This document shows positions 8,655-18,707 of a stretch of 64,000 nt of DNA, in pieces; the first letter of the stretch is position 1, and the number at the start of each line of letters is the position of its first letter. The notes beneath the pieces were generated by a model. The model was not told the origin of the DNA. It saw nothing but the letters and a program-made list of their open reading frames with translations, and ran no database searches. The position numbers and the translations under genes were made by a program. The stretch is from Dichotomocladium elegans (lineage: Eukaryota; Mucoromycota; Mucoromycetes; Mucorales; Lichtheimiaceae): assembly GCA_025716815.1 (NCBI GenBank), contig JAIXMN010000054.1:1-64000 (forward strand). Reading direction: 5' to 3'.

Positions 8655-11600
8655 ATACCCCCTCTCGAGATGGTTGGTCGTCCGCGAGCAACTGAGAAGA
8701 TAGGAGGGTGGGAGGTTGTCGATCGGAAGTGCGGGAAGAAGCAGGGTCGTACCACATGGTCGGTGAAGGTGCAGCAGGTGGCAGGTGGATGGGGCGGAGG
8801 CGGTCGGTATGAACCCAAGAACGGTAAGGTACGCCATTCATGTCTTTTAGCTGATAGATATCCGTGTCTAGATTTCGTGCGGTGATGACATAGGGCCCCT
8901 TCCAATTGTATTCTAGGCTGAGCTTCTGTTCATGACGCATTAAGACGTGATCACCCACGGCGAAAACCTGGGGCTTGAGGATGGAATCCCATATGGCTTT
9001 GTCTCGTTTAGCGTTAGCGCTGAGTTTCTCGACGGCGGTTGCTCGTGCTTCTCGTAAGCGCAGGAGTTCGGGTAGGCGTATGTCGGCGATTTTTTCTGCA
9101 TCACTGGTGGGTGTCGTAACGATGAAAGGCGGGAGGACATCACCAGGGAGTCGAGGTTCGGTACCATAAACTAAATAGTAGGGGCTAAGGCCTGTTGTGC
9201 GATGCTTTCGTACTTGACACGCGAAAACTGCAGTTTCGAGAAACTCGTCCCATTTGGATACGGCGCCGTCGACATACTTTCGGAGCATCTGTTTAAGTAT
9301 ACCATTGGTGCGTTCAACTTTGCCATTCGAGCGGGGGTGGAATGCCGAGGTAAGTTGGTGGTTAATTTTCATTCGTCCCAAATAGGAGTTGAGCACCTTC
9401 GACATGAAATTCGCACCACGGTCGGTAACGATCTCGGCTGGGCATGAAAAACGCATTACAATCTCGTTGAACAAGAAATTAGCGATGGCTGGGCCGGTGG
9501 CATCCGGGACAGCGCGGGCGATTGTCCAGTTTGATGTATAGTCAACAGCTACTAGGATCCATCGATTGCCTTTGGCTGTTGTTGGTAATTCTCCGATAAA
9601 ATCAAGATGCCATCGTGAAAACACTGGGGGTACATCACGTAGGCGCATGGGGCCATGGTGCGTATTCTTATCGGCATTTGCTGCTAGCTGGCATTGTTTG
9701 CAATCCTTGAGCCACTGCTGTATGTCGTTCTTCATATCTGGCCACCACCAGCGCTTTTTGATCATGTCATGGACTGTCGATCGCCCTGCGTGTCCGAAGC
9801 CTTTGTGAAATCCTTGTACAATGTCGGCTCGACGCGCGAATAAAGCGTAACGGATCTCTTCAATAGCGTTGCCAATTTTTATCTTTCGAAAGACTTGACC
9901 ATTATGACAGACGAAGCGGTCTCGGTGTTTTTGCAGAAGGTCTTTGTAGATGGGTGGCCACTCGGATTCGGCTAGTGTATAAAATCGGGGCCAGTCAGAC
10001 TCTTGAATTGATTTGACGGCAACTGCGTATAAATAATCAGGCTCCATGGAGTTATCCGCAGCTTGGCACTCCGGCCCGTCACGACGAGAAAGGGCGTCAG
10101 GGACATTGTTTTCACGGCCAGGCTTGTATCGCACGTCTGGATCATATAACTCTAGCTCGGCGATCCAACGAGTTAGTCGAGGTGTTGGCTTACGTTGGCT
10201 GCGGAAGTATCGTAGTGGATGATGATCGGTATAGACGACATATGGTCTACCATCGACAAAACAACGCCACGTACGTAAGGCGTGTAGGATGGCGAGGAGT
10301 TCGCGTTCTTGAGCGGGGTAGCGGCGTTCCTCTTCCGAAAACTTCTTGGACTCAAATGCGACTGGTCGCCACAGCTTGTCTGGTCCCTCCTGAAGCAGTA
10401 CAGCGCCAGAGCCAAAGTCAGATGCATCTGTTTCGATTACAAAAGGGCGGTCTTGATCAGGTGCCTGGAGGACCGGGGCATTTGACAAGCGGGATTTCAA
10501 TTCTGCAAAAGCGGCTTCACACGCGTCTGACCATTGGATTGCCCGTTTCTTTGCTCCCGTACCTTTTGTGAGATCGGTCAATGGGGAAGCAATGGAAGCG
10601 AAATCTTGGATGAAGCGACGATAATGAGATCCTAAGCCGATGAACTGTCTCACCTCCTGAACGTTGGTCGGACGCGGCCAGTCTTTGATAGCTTTGACTT
10701 TCTTTGCGGACGGCAAAATACCTTGGGCGGAGAGGCGATATCCGAGGAATTCGAGTTCGTTTTTAAAAAAGGAGCACTTCTTGAGGTTCGCAATGAGTTG
10801 GGCCTTGCGGAGACGGTTGAGTACTTCCCGGACATGTTGGCTATGTTCTTCCTCCATCTTTGAATAAATGAGAACGTCATCTAGATATACAAGCGCAAAT
10901 TTGTCAATGCAGTCACCCAGTGTACGGTTCATAATAGTCTGAAAGGCTCTTGGTGCATTGGACAGGCCGAAACTGAGTACACGCCACTCGAACGAGCCAT
11001 AGCGGGTGTTAAAGGCAGTTTTCGGAATGTCCTCGTCACGTATCCGGACTTGGTGATATCCACTTCGTAAGTCAATGCTGGAGAAGAATTTGGCTCCTGA
11101 GAGACGTTCGAGGCATTCGTCGATACGTGGTAAGGGATGGGAATTGCGTTTGGTGACGGCATTTAAGGCACGGTAGTCTATACAGAGCCGTAAGGAGCCG
11201 TCTTTCTTTCGGACGAAAAGGCAAGGTGCACCCCATGGTGATGAGCTTGGACGGATCAGGCGTAGTTGTAGCAGCTCATCAAGTTGCTTTCGTAGTTCGT
11301 CCAGTTCTCGGGGGCTCATCTTGTACGGTTGGCGATTGATAGGTTCGGCCTCGCCGGTGTCGATGACATGTGTAACTTCGCGTTCTGGCGGTAACCCGGG
11401 TAACCGATCCTGAAAGACATCGGAGTACTCCTTGACGAGTGCTTGTACCTTGATTGCTTCATCGGGTATACCCGGGCCAGCGAGGTCTATGGAATCATCG
11501 ACATGCAGTAAAAACATTTTGGCTATTTGCTTCTGACTCTTGAGGCGTTCTACCTGTCGTTGTGAAATAAGGTATGAGAGTTCTGGGATTTCCCGCTGGA

Positions 11601-12171
11601 ACTTAGGTCGTAGTATGTAATCGGTCTGATTTTGTGTAATTCGCCAAGTATCGAGATCCCAATCGGGTACTGGTTTTAATTGCTTGATCCAGTCGCGGCC
11701 GAGGATAAGGTCAAATTTGGTATCGAGAACATAGGCAGGTACATGATGCACGAGGCCGCCAGCATTGAGTGAGAGTGTAACGGCTTCTTTAATCGTCAGC
11801 ATATGCCCGCCAGCGGTTTCTACCTGACGGCCAGCCACTTGTTGTTTTGGGAGGTCCTTGACCACGTTTGGTGCGACATACGTACCCGTCGCTCCACTGT
11901 CCAGCAATACCTCGATCCGCCGCCCATTGCAAATCATCTCGTACAGGGGCAATTGTGTTTGCTTTATTGAATATAACGATTCTATGTGATTGATGTCGTC
12001 TTGCGCGACTGCTAAGCGCAGTTCACTTGGCGTGTTGTTTAAGTCGGGCTTCTCTTGTGTGTGGTCGGCGGCTGGACACATGAGCGTGGTATCGGTACCA
12101 TGGGCTGGGGGATCCTCCACGTCGGCGTCAGTGGGCATCATCGTATCGTGCACGGTATTGAGGGATGGCAA
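8620..12171 (-). CDS. pol: Pol polyprotein of element B (PR-RT-RNase H-INT), intact
   Basis: 1183 residues, uninterrupted. Protease LLDSGATGTYV (Asp at about 91). Reverse transcriptase with [25 protein letters not shown] and YLDD at about 429-432. RNase H with ETDASDFGSGAVLL and TDHHPLRYF. Integrase with a HKGFGHAG...CKQC finger and catalytic residues at about D857 (LDFIGEL), D917 (VTDRGANF) and E953 (KVERTNG). A GPY/F module (YNWKGPYVI) follows. The frame is open upstream to the end of gag without any ATG until about residue 11, which implies frameshift expression. The last residues are encoded across the purine tract into the 3' LTR. This is the best candidate for an active polyprotein in the window. 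Confidence 0.93.
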   Translation of the reverse strand: MPSLNTVHDTMMPTDADVEDPPAHGTDTTLMCPAADHTQEKPDLNNTPSELRLAVAQDDINHIESLYSIKQTQLPLYEMICNGRRIEVLLDSGATGTYVAPNVVKDLPKQQVAGRQVETAGGHMLTIKEAVTLSLNAGGLVHHVPAYVLDTKFDLILGRDWIKQLKPVPDWDLDTWRITQNQTDYILRPKFQREIPELSYLISQRQVERLKSQKQIAKMFLLHVDDSIDLAGPGIPDEAIKVQALVKEYSDVFQDRLPGLPPEREVTHVIDTGEAEPINRQPYKMSPRELDELRKQLDELLQLRLIRPSSSPWGAPCLFVRKKDGSLRLCIDYRALNAVTKRNSHPLPRIDECLERLSGAKFFSSIDLRSGYHQVRIRDEDIPKTAFNTRYGSFEWRVLSFGLSNAPRAFQTIMNRTLGDCIDKFALVYLDDVLIYSKMEEEHSQHVREVLNRLRKAQLIANLKKCSFFKNELEFLGYRLSAQGILPSAKKVKAIKDWPRPTNVQEVRQFIGLGSHYRRFIQDFASIASPLTDLTKGTGAKKRAIQWSDACEAAFAELKSRLSNAPVLQAPDQDRPFVIETDASDFGSGAVLLQEGPDKLWRPVAFESKKFSEEERRYPAQERELLAILHALRTWRCFVDGRPYVVYTDHHPLRYFRSQRKPTPRLTRWIAELELYDPDVRYKPGRENNVPDALSRRDGPECQAADNSMEPDYLYAVAVKSIQESDWPRFYTLAESEWPPIYKDLLQKHRDRFVCHNGQVFRKIKIGNAIEEIRYALFARRADIVQGFHKGFGHAGRSTVHDMIKKRWWWPDMKNDIQQWLKDCKQCQLAANADKNTHHGPMRLRDVPPVFSRWHLDFIGELPTTAKGNRWILVAVDYTSNWTIARAVPDATGPAIANFLFNEIVMRFSCPAEIVTDRGANFMSKVLNSYLGRMKINHQLTSAFHPRSNGKVERTNGILKQMLRKYVDGAVSKWDEFLETAVFACQVRKHRTTGLSPYYLVYGTEPRLPGDVLPPFIVTTPTSDAEKIADIRLPELLRLREARATAVEKLSANAKRDKAIWDSILKPQVFAVGDHVLMRHEQKLSLEYNWKGPYVITARNLDTDIYQLKDMNGVPYRSWVHTDRLRPIHLPPAAPSPTMWYDPASSRTSDRQPPTLLSSQLLADDQPSREGVLSWPGSVGHTN

Positions 12172-12191
12172 AGTGCGCGTCCGGACTCCCT

Positions 12192-13373
12192 TTAATCCGA
12201 ACGCGCCGCCTCTTTTAAATCACCAGCATGTGACGAGGTGCGCGGGGCAGATGAACAAGTTCGAGCAATATGGCCGACACCACCGCAGTTGAAACATCGT
12301 TTGTTAGAGAGGCGGTTGGGTCCTTGGTGTGGCGTTGTGTCAGCTCGACGTTGACCCTGGTATCCTGTCGAGGAGCGCCACTGACGTTGGTTTGTGGGTC
12401 TGTCTCGCGAGAAACGGCCCTGCATTGCATCTAGGTCCATAGGCGTGGGACCCTCGTGATGTGTGACGCCGTGCGGAGTATGGCTGTGGGTGGTACCGGT
12501 GTAATCTTGCACAGTGTCGCGGATTCCGCGGGCGTATTCTTGGACGGATTCGTATGATTCAGCAGCATTATAGGCATCTACAAGCGTCACTGGTCGTTGC
12601 ATGGAGACTTGCATGCAGGCTTCATAGGTCAATCCTCTAATGAAGTAGTGGATTGCCTCACCTACACCCATTTCTGGGAGCTCCAGCATTACGTCGCGGA
12701 ATGCAACAATGTACTCGCGAATGGTGCCGGAGGACGTGGTCCTTTGGTGGAGCTTCATGAGTTTGTTGCGGGCAATGTCCTGGGAATTATGTGGCTTGAA
12801 TTCCTGGCGGAAAGCGGTCTTGAAAGCTTGCCAGGTCTTCGGTGTTCTATTGGAGAGACTATCGTCGGGGTCGGACGTGGTTTCAAGATGGCGCCACCAT
12901 GTGGCTGCGCCGCTCCGTAACAGGCTCGAGGTGTAGGAGACCTTCCCATTATCATTGAGGCTGGTGCAGTCAAGGTATTTTTCAATCATGTGTAACCAGG
13001 CCTCTACCATGGCAGTTGAACGTGTCCCACTGAACGTGTCAGGTTGGACAGGCTTGACATTCGCATACTTGTTGGTTGTCGATTCGCGCAATGCTTTTAA
13101 TTCTTCTTGCTGGGATTGCATCTGTACAAGCATCCTTTGGATTGTTTCGAGTAAGTTCTTGTTTTCCATAGTGGCAATTACAGTCTTGGCTATCGATTGG
13201 GCTCGTGTTCTAAGAGTGGCAAGGTTGTTCGAGTTGAAAACTGCACGTTCACCTAGGGGGATCTGGATCTGTTCGAAGTTGGTGCGGTATTGTCCTTGGT
13301 ATTCTTGAGGGAGAAGCTCGTAGACGTATTCTTGTATAACAAATTTCTTTTGTTCTTCGGAGGTAAATGGCAT
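12192..13373 (-). CDS. gag: Gag polyprotein of element B, intact
   Basis: 393 residues. The start ATG (13373-13371) lies inside the conserved TGGTAGCTGATGCC primer-binding segment, 13 bp from the LTR. A gag domain runs from about residue 105 to 275 (PDTFSGTRSTAMVEAWLHMI, LLRSGAATWWRHLE, AFKTAFRQEFKPHNS). A CCHC knuckle (CFNCGGVGHIARTC) lies near residue 362. It ends TCG-GAT-TAA, overlapping the -1 pol frame. The product should be the capsid/nucleocapsid protein of the particle. Confidence 0.9.
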   Translation of the reverse strand: MPFTSEEQKKFVIQEYVYELLPQEYQGQYRTNFEQIQIPLGERAVFNSNNLATLRTRAQSIAKTVIATMENKNLLETIQRMLVQMQSQQEELKALRESTTNKYANVKPVQPDTFSGTRSTAMVEAWLHMIEKYLDCTSLNDNGKVSYTSSLLRSGAATWWRHLETTSDPDDSLSNRTPKTWQAFKTAFRQEFKPHNSQDIARNKLMKLHQRTTSSGTIREYIVAFRDVMLELPEMGVGEAIHYFIRGLTYEACMQVSMQRPVTLVDAYNAAESYESVQEYARGIRDTVQDYTGTTHSHTPHGVTHHEGPTPMDLDAMQGRFSRDRPTNQRQWRSSTGYQGQRRADTTPHQGPNRLSNKRCFNCGGVGHIARTCSSAPRTSSHAGDLKEAARSD

Positions 13374-13384
13374 CAGCTACCAAT
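13371..13384 (-). promoter_or_regulatory. Primer-binding site of element B overlapping the gag start codon
   Basis: On the minus strand the LTR end ACGACA is followed by two bases and TGGTAGCTGATGCC. The same sequence follows the 5' LTRs of A (3487, without the final CC) and F (60193). It would pair with a tRNA ending CAGCTACCA; an initiator tRNA-Met is possible but not shown. The ATG is the gag start in B and F. Confidence 0.7.
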
Positions 13385-13705
13385 TGTCGTTGTCCTGGTC
13401 ACGAAGATCCTTTTGCAATAGACAACGGCGAGTTCACACAGAACTGGAATGTCACTAAGACGATTCAGGGAAATATCAGAAATGAGATGTCCTTTATTTA
13501 ATGAAACTATTTGAGTATTTATATGTTTTTCTGTATCTAAGAATATGTGGCTAATGTATATATATAGATTGTGGCTAGTCGTTTGAATCTTGTGGACTGG
13601 TCTTGGATGTGGTACGTGGCTCGGCAAGGGTACTGCGCCTTGTACGTTCTTGCGAGTCTTACAAAATAAATTAGTTTGTGTGGCCAACTGAGCCTGGCCA
13701 CGACA
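13385..13705 (-). repeat. 5' LTR of element B
   Basis: 321 bp, TGTCGT...ACGACA, by eye identical to the split left LTR. It is followed by the TTTT duplication at 13706-13709. Minus-strand TATAAAT and AATAAAGG signals are present. Confidence 0.93.
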
Positions 13706-13717
13706 TTTTTGAATCTG

Positions 13718-14045
13718 TGTCGTAGCCAGATTAATCGGTCATTAGAATTTCCGGCTCAAGTCTATTTTCATAACGATCCCTGACGTAATGTCGGGCTTAC
13801 TACCTTTTAGCATTATGACGCCATGGATTATCACGCACGTTGTACTACATCTCTAATTACATCATCCATTCTCCATGACGTCTGTGCAGTATTATCTTAA
13901 GTATACTTAGCATTAGAAAACAATATAAATATCCAAGCAGCGTCCAAACAATAAACATCATCTCAGAGTTATCTGTCACATTTAATTGTTCCTCCAAAAG
14001 GCTATTCTCTGGCTACGGTGTATCCGCCAAATTATGAAGACGACA
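13718..14045 (+). repeat. Solo LTR 1 (Ty3/gypsy)
   Basis: A 328-bp plus-oriented LTR without internal sequence. It begins TGTCGTAGCC and ends GACGACA, with TATAAATA near 13924 and AATAAACATC near 13951. The duplication TCTG lies at 13714-13717 and 14046-14049. It inserted at the left boundary of solo LTR 4. Confidence 0.88.
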
Positions 14046-14050
14046 TCTGT

Positions 14051-14313
14051 TGTCGCAGCTCTATACTCCGCGAGCTATTTCACTGAACAGAGCCACACTG
14101 TCTTTTAATGTCAATGACACAAAGCACATCTACACCGCCACACCGCCAAGCCCATATCTTTTAGCTACGCCCCATATATTATACATATCACACACATATA
14201 AATATCCCCTCACCATTGAGCAATAAAACATTATCTTATTTCCTGTACTTGATTCAGCCTGCTAGTCTATCTATCTCTGGCCATTGGTTTACCAGCTCAG
14301 ATTTGGACCGACA
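14051..14313 (+). repeat. Solo LTR 2 (Ty3/gypsy)
   Basis: A 263-bp plus-oriented LTR, TGTCGCAGCT...GACCGACA, with TATAAATATCCCC near 14197 and AATAAAACATT near 14222. The duplication CTGT lies at 14047-14050 and 14314-14317 and includes the first bases of solo LTR 4. Confidence 0.85.
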
Positions 14314-14314
14314 C

Positions 14315-14951
14315 TGTCATCTTTGTCGTATTCGTAAATCTGTGCTGGTAATCCAATAGCCAGAATATGGAAATAGACGTATAGCCCTTTTACTGATAGG
14401 AGATAAGAATATAAGATATGTCCTTTATTCATGTAAGTCGAAGGGGATATTTATACTATTCTATAATGTGTAAAAGCGCAGCATGCGCAGCATGATGATA
14501 ACGATGACAAGATGTGCGCAGCAAGCGCAGCAAGCGCAGCAATTATGTTGCACAGCGTTAAGGCTGCTGCTGAGCAATGTGTAACCAAAAGGAAAATGAC
14601 AAGTGTCATGTGCGCCAAGAGTAATGTTGCGACATCTTTTATCAAAACTTTGATACCACGGAGAAGAGACGACGTCCACTGAGAGAATAACCACGAAGAG
14701 ATAACCATGGAGAGATAGAACCACACAGATACTTGTACCATCAGATAGATGATCCTCTTTATTAAAACAACTGTCCCATTATTTATACTGTATTGATCAC
14801 TACGAAAATGACTACAATGCTGTCAAGATGGCTACCGATGACTCATGTTTAGCAACCATTTCATTTGGACTTTGTTTCCAAAAGTGCTACACTCCCTGGT
14901 AATGGTCATGCAGCCGGTGGTTAAAATAATTGATCTGACTGTACTACGACA
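14315..14951 (-). repeat. Solo LTR 4 (Ty3/gypsy), interrupted by solo LTR 3
   Basis: A minus-oriented LTR of about 322 bp once LTR 3 is removed, ending TACTACGACA at 14951. Its duplication is AATC. The right copy is 14952-14955. The left copy is 13712-13715, now separated by LTRs 1 and 2, which inserted at its edge. The match appears only after both are removed, which supports the reconstruction. Confidence 0.8.
14324..14634 (-). repeat. Solo LTR 3 (Ty3/gypsy), nested in LTR 4
   Basis: A 311-bp minus-oriented LTR, TGTCGTATTC...TTGCGACA, flanked by TCTT (14320-14323 and 14635-14638). It has minus-strand AATAAAGGACAT and TATAAATATCC signals and a run of short GCGCAGCA repeats near 14475-14545. 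Confidence 0.85.
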
Positions 14952-14961
14952 AATCCACATG

Positions 14962-15322
14962 TGTCGTTGTCGTCTTTGTTTTTACTCGAATATGGAAAGA
15001 CGACGACCACGAAGGATAGCCACGAAGAGAGTATAGACCACGAAGGATAACCACGAAGAGAGTAGACCAGGAAAGCGCTTGGTAGATGAGTCCTTTATTG
15101 CTGTCTACTTGTCCCTTATTTATACTGTTTTCTACTACTAAAATTATATATGCGATATCGTCATTCGTATGGGCGATGCTGTTAAAGAAGTAATTATGTC
15201 TGTCATTATCCATGTCGGTCGTGATATCAAAAGAAGAAGTCGGCCGAGCATTACGTCAGGCATCATACGAAAATGGAAGTAGGTCAGTTGATCAAATCGC
15301 TGGTTGGTGTAAGCTACGACAT
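14962..15322 (-). repeat. 3' LTR of element E
   Basis: 361 bp, TGTCGTTGTC...TACGACA, followed by the polypurine tract (plus-strand CCTCCCCCC). It contains two copies of a CCACGAAGGATARCCACGAAGAGAGTA repeat, which is expanded further in solo LTR 10. Minus-strand AATAAAGGACTC and TATAAATA signals are present. Confidence 0.85.
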
Positions 15323-17498
15323 TATCCTCCCCCCAGACTGTTGGGCGTCCTCGACCAACAATGATCGAGTGTTGTGGATTTCGAGACGCGTAGCAGCACG
15401 GGAAGTAAGAGGATCGTACCATGGGGAGGTGGGCGGGGACTTGCAATGAATAGGACGGAGGTGGTCAGTGTGCACCCAGGAAGAGTATTTTTTGCCCTTG
15501 AGATCCTTGAGCTTGTATGTGTCTGAGGCTAAATTACAGTCAACAATAGTAAAGGGACCCGCCCAATTGTATTCGAGGCTTAATCATTGTTCGTGGCGCA
15601 TTAAGACTTGGTCTCCTACTGCGAAAATCTGGTGCGTCATAGCCGCATCCCAGATGGCCTTGTCACGTGCCGCGTTGGCGCGTAATCGTTCTGCAGCCTC
15701 CGCCCGAGCTTCGCGCAGTCGCAAGAGTGATGGTTGTCTGGCCTGGTCGATAGTGGTAGGATTGCTAGTAAGGTCCTGGGTGATGACCGGGCGAAATATA
15801 TCTCCTGGGAGGTGGGGTTCCACACCGTAAACCATAAAAAACGGACTCTTACCCGTGGTATGATGTTTCCATATGCAACACGCGAAAACCGATGGTTCGA
15901 CGAAGTCATCCCATTGGTGGATAGCACCATGGACATATTTCCGCAGCATTTGTTTTAGTATACCGTTAGTTCTCTCGGCCTTGTCATTGGTTCGAGGATG
16001 AAAGGCGGACGTCAACTTGTGATGGACTTTCGTGCAGCCAAGATAGAGGTTAAGGACCTTAGACATGAAGTTGGCGCCGCGATCTGTGAGGATTTCTTCA
16101 GGGCAACCAAAACGCATGACTATTTCATCATAAATGAACTCGGCGATTACTTGCCCCGTAGCATCTGGGACGGCCCAGGCAATAGTCCAACTGGTGGCAT
16201 AGTCGACTGCTACAAGTAGCCACCAGTTACCGCGGAGCGTTGTTAGTAGCTCACCAATAAAATCTAGGTGCCATCGTGCGAATGGAGTGGGGACATTGAG
16301 CGGCCACATGGGTGTGTGGTGTGTGCCTCGATCAGCATTGGCTGCCAGTTGGCATTGGGGACAATCGCGGATCCACTCTAGGATGTTTTCCTTCATGTTG
16401 GGCCACCACCATCGTTTTTTTACAAGGTTGTACACCGTTTCTTTTCCGGAATGCCCAAAGCTTGTGTGGAAATGTTGTACAATATCGGCTCGTCGAGCGA
16501 ACAAAGCATATCGGATTTCATGGACATTATTTCCGATCTTGATTTTTCGATATATTTGGTCTGCCCTGACTAAAAACTTGTCCTTGTGTTTGATCAGTAG
16601 ATCCTTGTACATTTGCGGCCACTTGTCTTCGTTCATAGTATAGAACTTTGGCCAGTCTGAGTCTTCGATGGATTTAAGTGCATAGAGATAGTCTGGTTCG
16701 AGTGTGGTAGGGTCTGGTGTGCAGTTTGGACCATCTCGTCGAGACAATAGGTCAGGGACGTGATTTTTCTTCCCACTCTTGAATTGTATCTCGGGATCAT
16801 ATAGTTCCAGCTCAGCAATCCAGCGGATGAGGCGAGGCGGTGGCGGTTTGCTCCAGTTACGAAAGTAGAGCAGTGGGTGGTGATCAGTTCGTACCACATA
16901 GGGGCACCCCTCAATGAAACACCACCACGATCGAAGGGCATGGAAAATACCAAGCAATTCTCGTTCCTGTGCAGGGTAGTTGCGTTCAGCAGTGGAAAGC
17001 TTCTTGGACTCGAAAGCAATAGGGTGCATTTTACCATCCGCCCCTTCCTGAAGTAGCACAGCCCCGACGCCAAAATCAGAGGCATCAGTCTCTACCACGT
17101 ATGGCAAAGCTGAGTTTGGAGGTAGCAAAATAGGAGCCTGGGTCATGCGGTTTTTGACCTCATCGAACGCTGTTTGACAAACCGACGTCCAAGCAATCGG
17201 TCTCTTCTTCGCACCAGTACCTCAAGTCAAATCCGTCAAAGGAGCCGCAATAGCAGAGAAGTCCTGAATGAATCGGCGGTAATGCGAGGCAAGGCCCAAA
17301 AATTGGCGAACTTCTTGGACATTGGTCAGTGCTGGCCATTCCTGAATTGCTTGTACCTTGGATTTTGACGGAAGTATACCGGCCGCGGAGACATGGTAGC
17401 CCACAAACTCCAGTTCGGTTTTGAAGAATTCGCACTTCTTTAAATTGGCGACAAGTTTGGCGTCTTGTAGGCGATCAAGCACTTGCCGAACCTGATGG
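15316..17498 (-). pseudogene. pol: Pol fragment of element E (RT end, RNase H, integrase), with stops
   Basis: From right to left: the end of reverse transcriptase (CEFFKTELEFVGYHVSAAGI), RNase H (VETDASDFGVGAVLLQ; RTDHHPLLYF), and the integrase finger and core (LDFIGEL, LTDRGANF, KAERTNG). A GPY/F region follows. An in-frame TGA interrupts at about 17220, another lies at about 15583 just after LMRHEQ, and the 5' part is missing. The integrase third motif reads KAERTNG, so the catalytic Glu is kept. This copy is dead. Confidence 0.87.
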
Positions 17499-18338
17499 AA
17501 AGTCCTTAGATCGCCCCACCCCTCAGGCCCCACCCCCCCCAAAAATTTTACAAGTCCGCTTCAAAAAACTTTTCGCTTGCATTGCTCAGGGGCAAGTGCT
17601 TTTCATGAACATGCCATTTACATTACCTTTGGAGTCGTTCGCCATTACTGTCTTTTCAGCATTTCACATTCGTTCAATCAGCTCACGTGTCTTTCAAAAA
17701 ATGGGCATTACTCTGAAGCCAATATTGCATTATTTCCCAGAAGGCTCAAGCGTTTTTTCACAGCCATTAATTTATACAAAGCGTCATGGCCGGTAAGAGT
17801 CTGCATTCACCTTTCGCGTATTCCAAAGCGTTTGAGATGGAGTTAATTCAATTGGTGAAAACGCATTAACACATCTGCATAGCTTTGTTGCCGACATTAT
17901 ACTTAGTCACTAACACAATCAGGATTTCACTGCAAATGTCTACAAGCAATGCCCGTTAAGTTTCTTTCCGAAAGCGGTTTGCAATATATGAACTTTGGGG
18001 CTTCATTCACTTCAGGACCATGGCGACATCTAAAGGAATTTAAAAGAAATCAACGATTTTGCGGATTTGGATGGCAGCTTGCTGTAATCAAAGAAACTTG
18101 CACTTGTTTTCTACATCAATCGCGGCTCACACCCATTTGAAATCTGAAGCGACTTTAAGCTACTGTGTGAAAGAAGGCATGCATCAGGTGATTGACGAGA
18201 ACAAGTTCCTTTAATCGCTAGCTAATCCCGCAAATTGTTTTCGATTCTTCTAATCGAAGAAACAGTAATTTGATTAGAATGCAATTGTGGACGCGTTTGG
18301 GATCGGAAAGCAAAGGAATGAAGTAATGTAAGTAGATA
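17499..18338. other. Left arm of J, non-coding
   Basis: It starts with the J inverted end (to about 17580) and continues as AT-rich sequence of the kind seen in long MULE inverted repeats. The short open frames here overlap each other, have no recognisable domain, and I do not call any as genes. Confidence 0.45.
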
Positions 18339-18705
18339 CAGGATTTTCAAGAAGAACTTTGCCACAAATTTTAGTTGTTCGTATAGACTGTCTAGGTTTT
18401 TCGTTTTTTTTTCGCTTCAAATTCGAATACAAATTTTAGTATTTCGTTGCTACCCTTTTGTCAAATTAAAAGGCAATAGCAGCAAGAACATGTCAACCAA
18501 GGCTATATGTGAGTCTTCCTTCTCCTCCTTTTACACCAGAATAATTTTGGGAGGCCAACCATTTATGTTTCATTCTTATTTCAAAGGAAGAAGAGAAACG
18601 AAATACTACAATTGGTATTCGAATTTGAAGCAAAAAAAAACGAAAAACCTAGACGGTCTATACGAACAACTAAAATTTGTGGCAAAGTTCTTCTTGAAAA
18701 TCCTG
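18339..18705. mobile_element. TACAGG MITE-like element, copy 1
   Basis: A 367-bp non-autonomous element flanked by TA. It has near-perfect inverted ends of about 110 bp beginning CAGGATTTTCAAGAAGAAC and a core of about 150 bp. Copies 2, 3 and 4 are at 46513, 48122 and 49655. The TA duplication and ends place it with Tc1/mariner-type elements, and the ends resemble those of element I. Confidence 0.85.
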
Positions 18706-18707
18706 TA

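Larger units (their letters stand above)
3156..13705 (-). mobile_element. Ty3/gypsy element B, complete, with element A nested in its 3' LTR
   Basis: A full minus-strand LTR retrotransposon. Its 321-bp LTRs run TGTCGT...ACGACA and look identical by eye. It has a primer-binding site next to the 5' LTR, long open gag and pol, and a purine tract (minus-strand GAGAGGGGGTAT) next to the 3' LTR. The 4-bp target duplication TTTT flanks it (3152-3155 and 13706-13709). Its 3' LTR was later split by element A after the 34th base. Intact frames and matching LTRs suggest recent activity. Element size without A is about 5.4 kb. Confidence 0.92.
14962..17498 (-). mobile_element. Ty3/gypsy element E, 5'-truncated
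   Basis: A minus-strand element with a complete 3' LTR at the left and the C-terminal two-thirds of pol. It is cut off within reverse transcriptase at 17498, where the terminal inverted repeat of interval J begins. CATG at 14958-14961 is the expected left copy of its 4-bp duplication; the right copy is lost. Several inactivating changes are present. Confidence 0.85.

Noticed and set aside
14475..14545. Short GCGCAGCA repeats that might suggest a CRISPR-like or replication-origin array
   Set aside because: Irregular short repeats inside solo LTR 3 with no spacer structure; similar GCTGCGC runs occur in solo LTR 7.
15984..17085. Plus-strand and secondary frames inside the gypsy pol regions of A, B, E, F and G
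   Set aside because: These are shadow frames of pol in other phases or strands and have no independent support.
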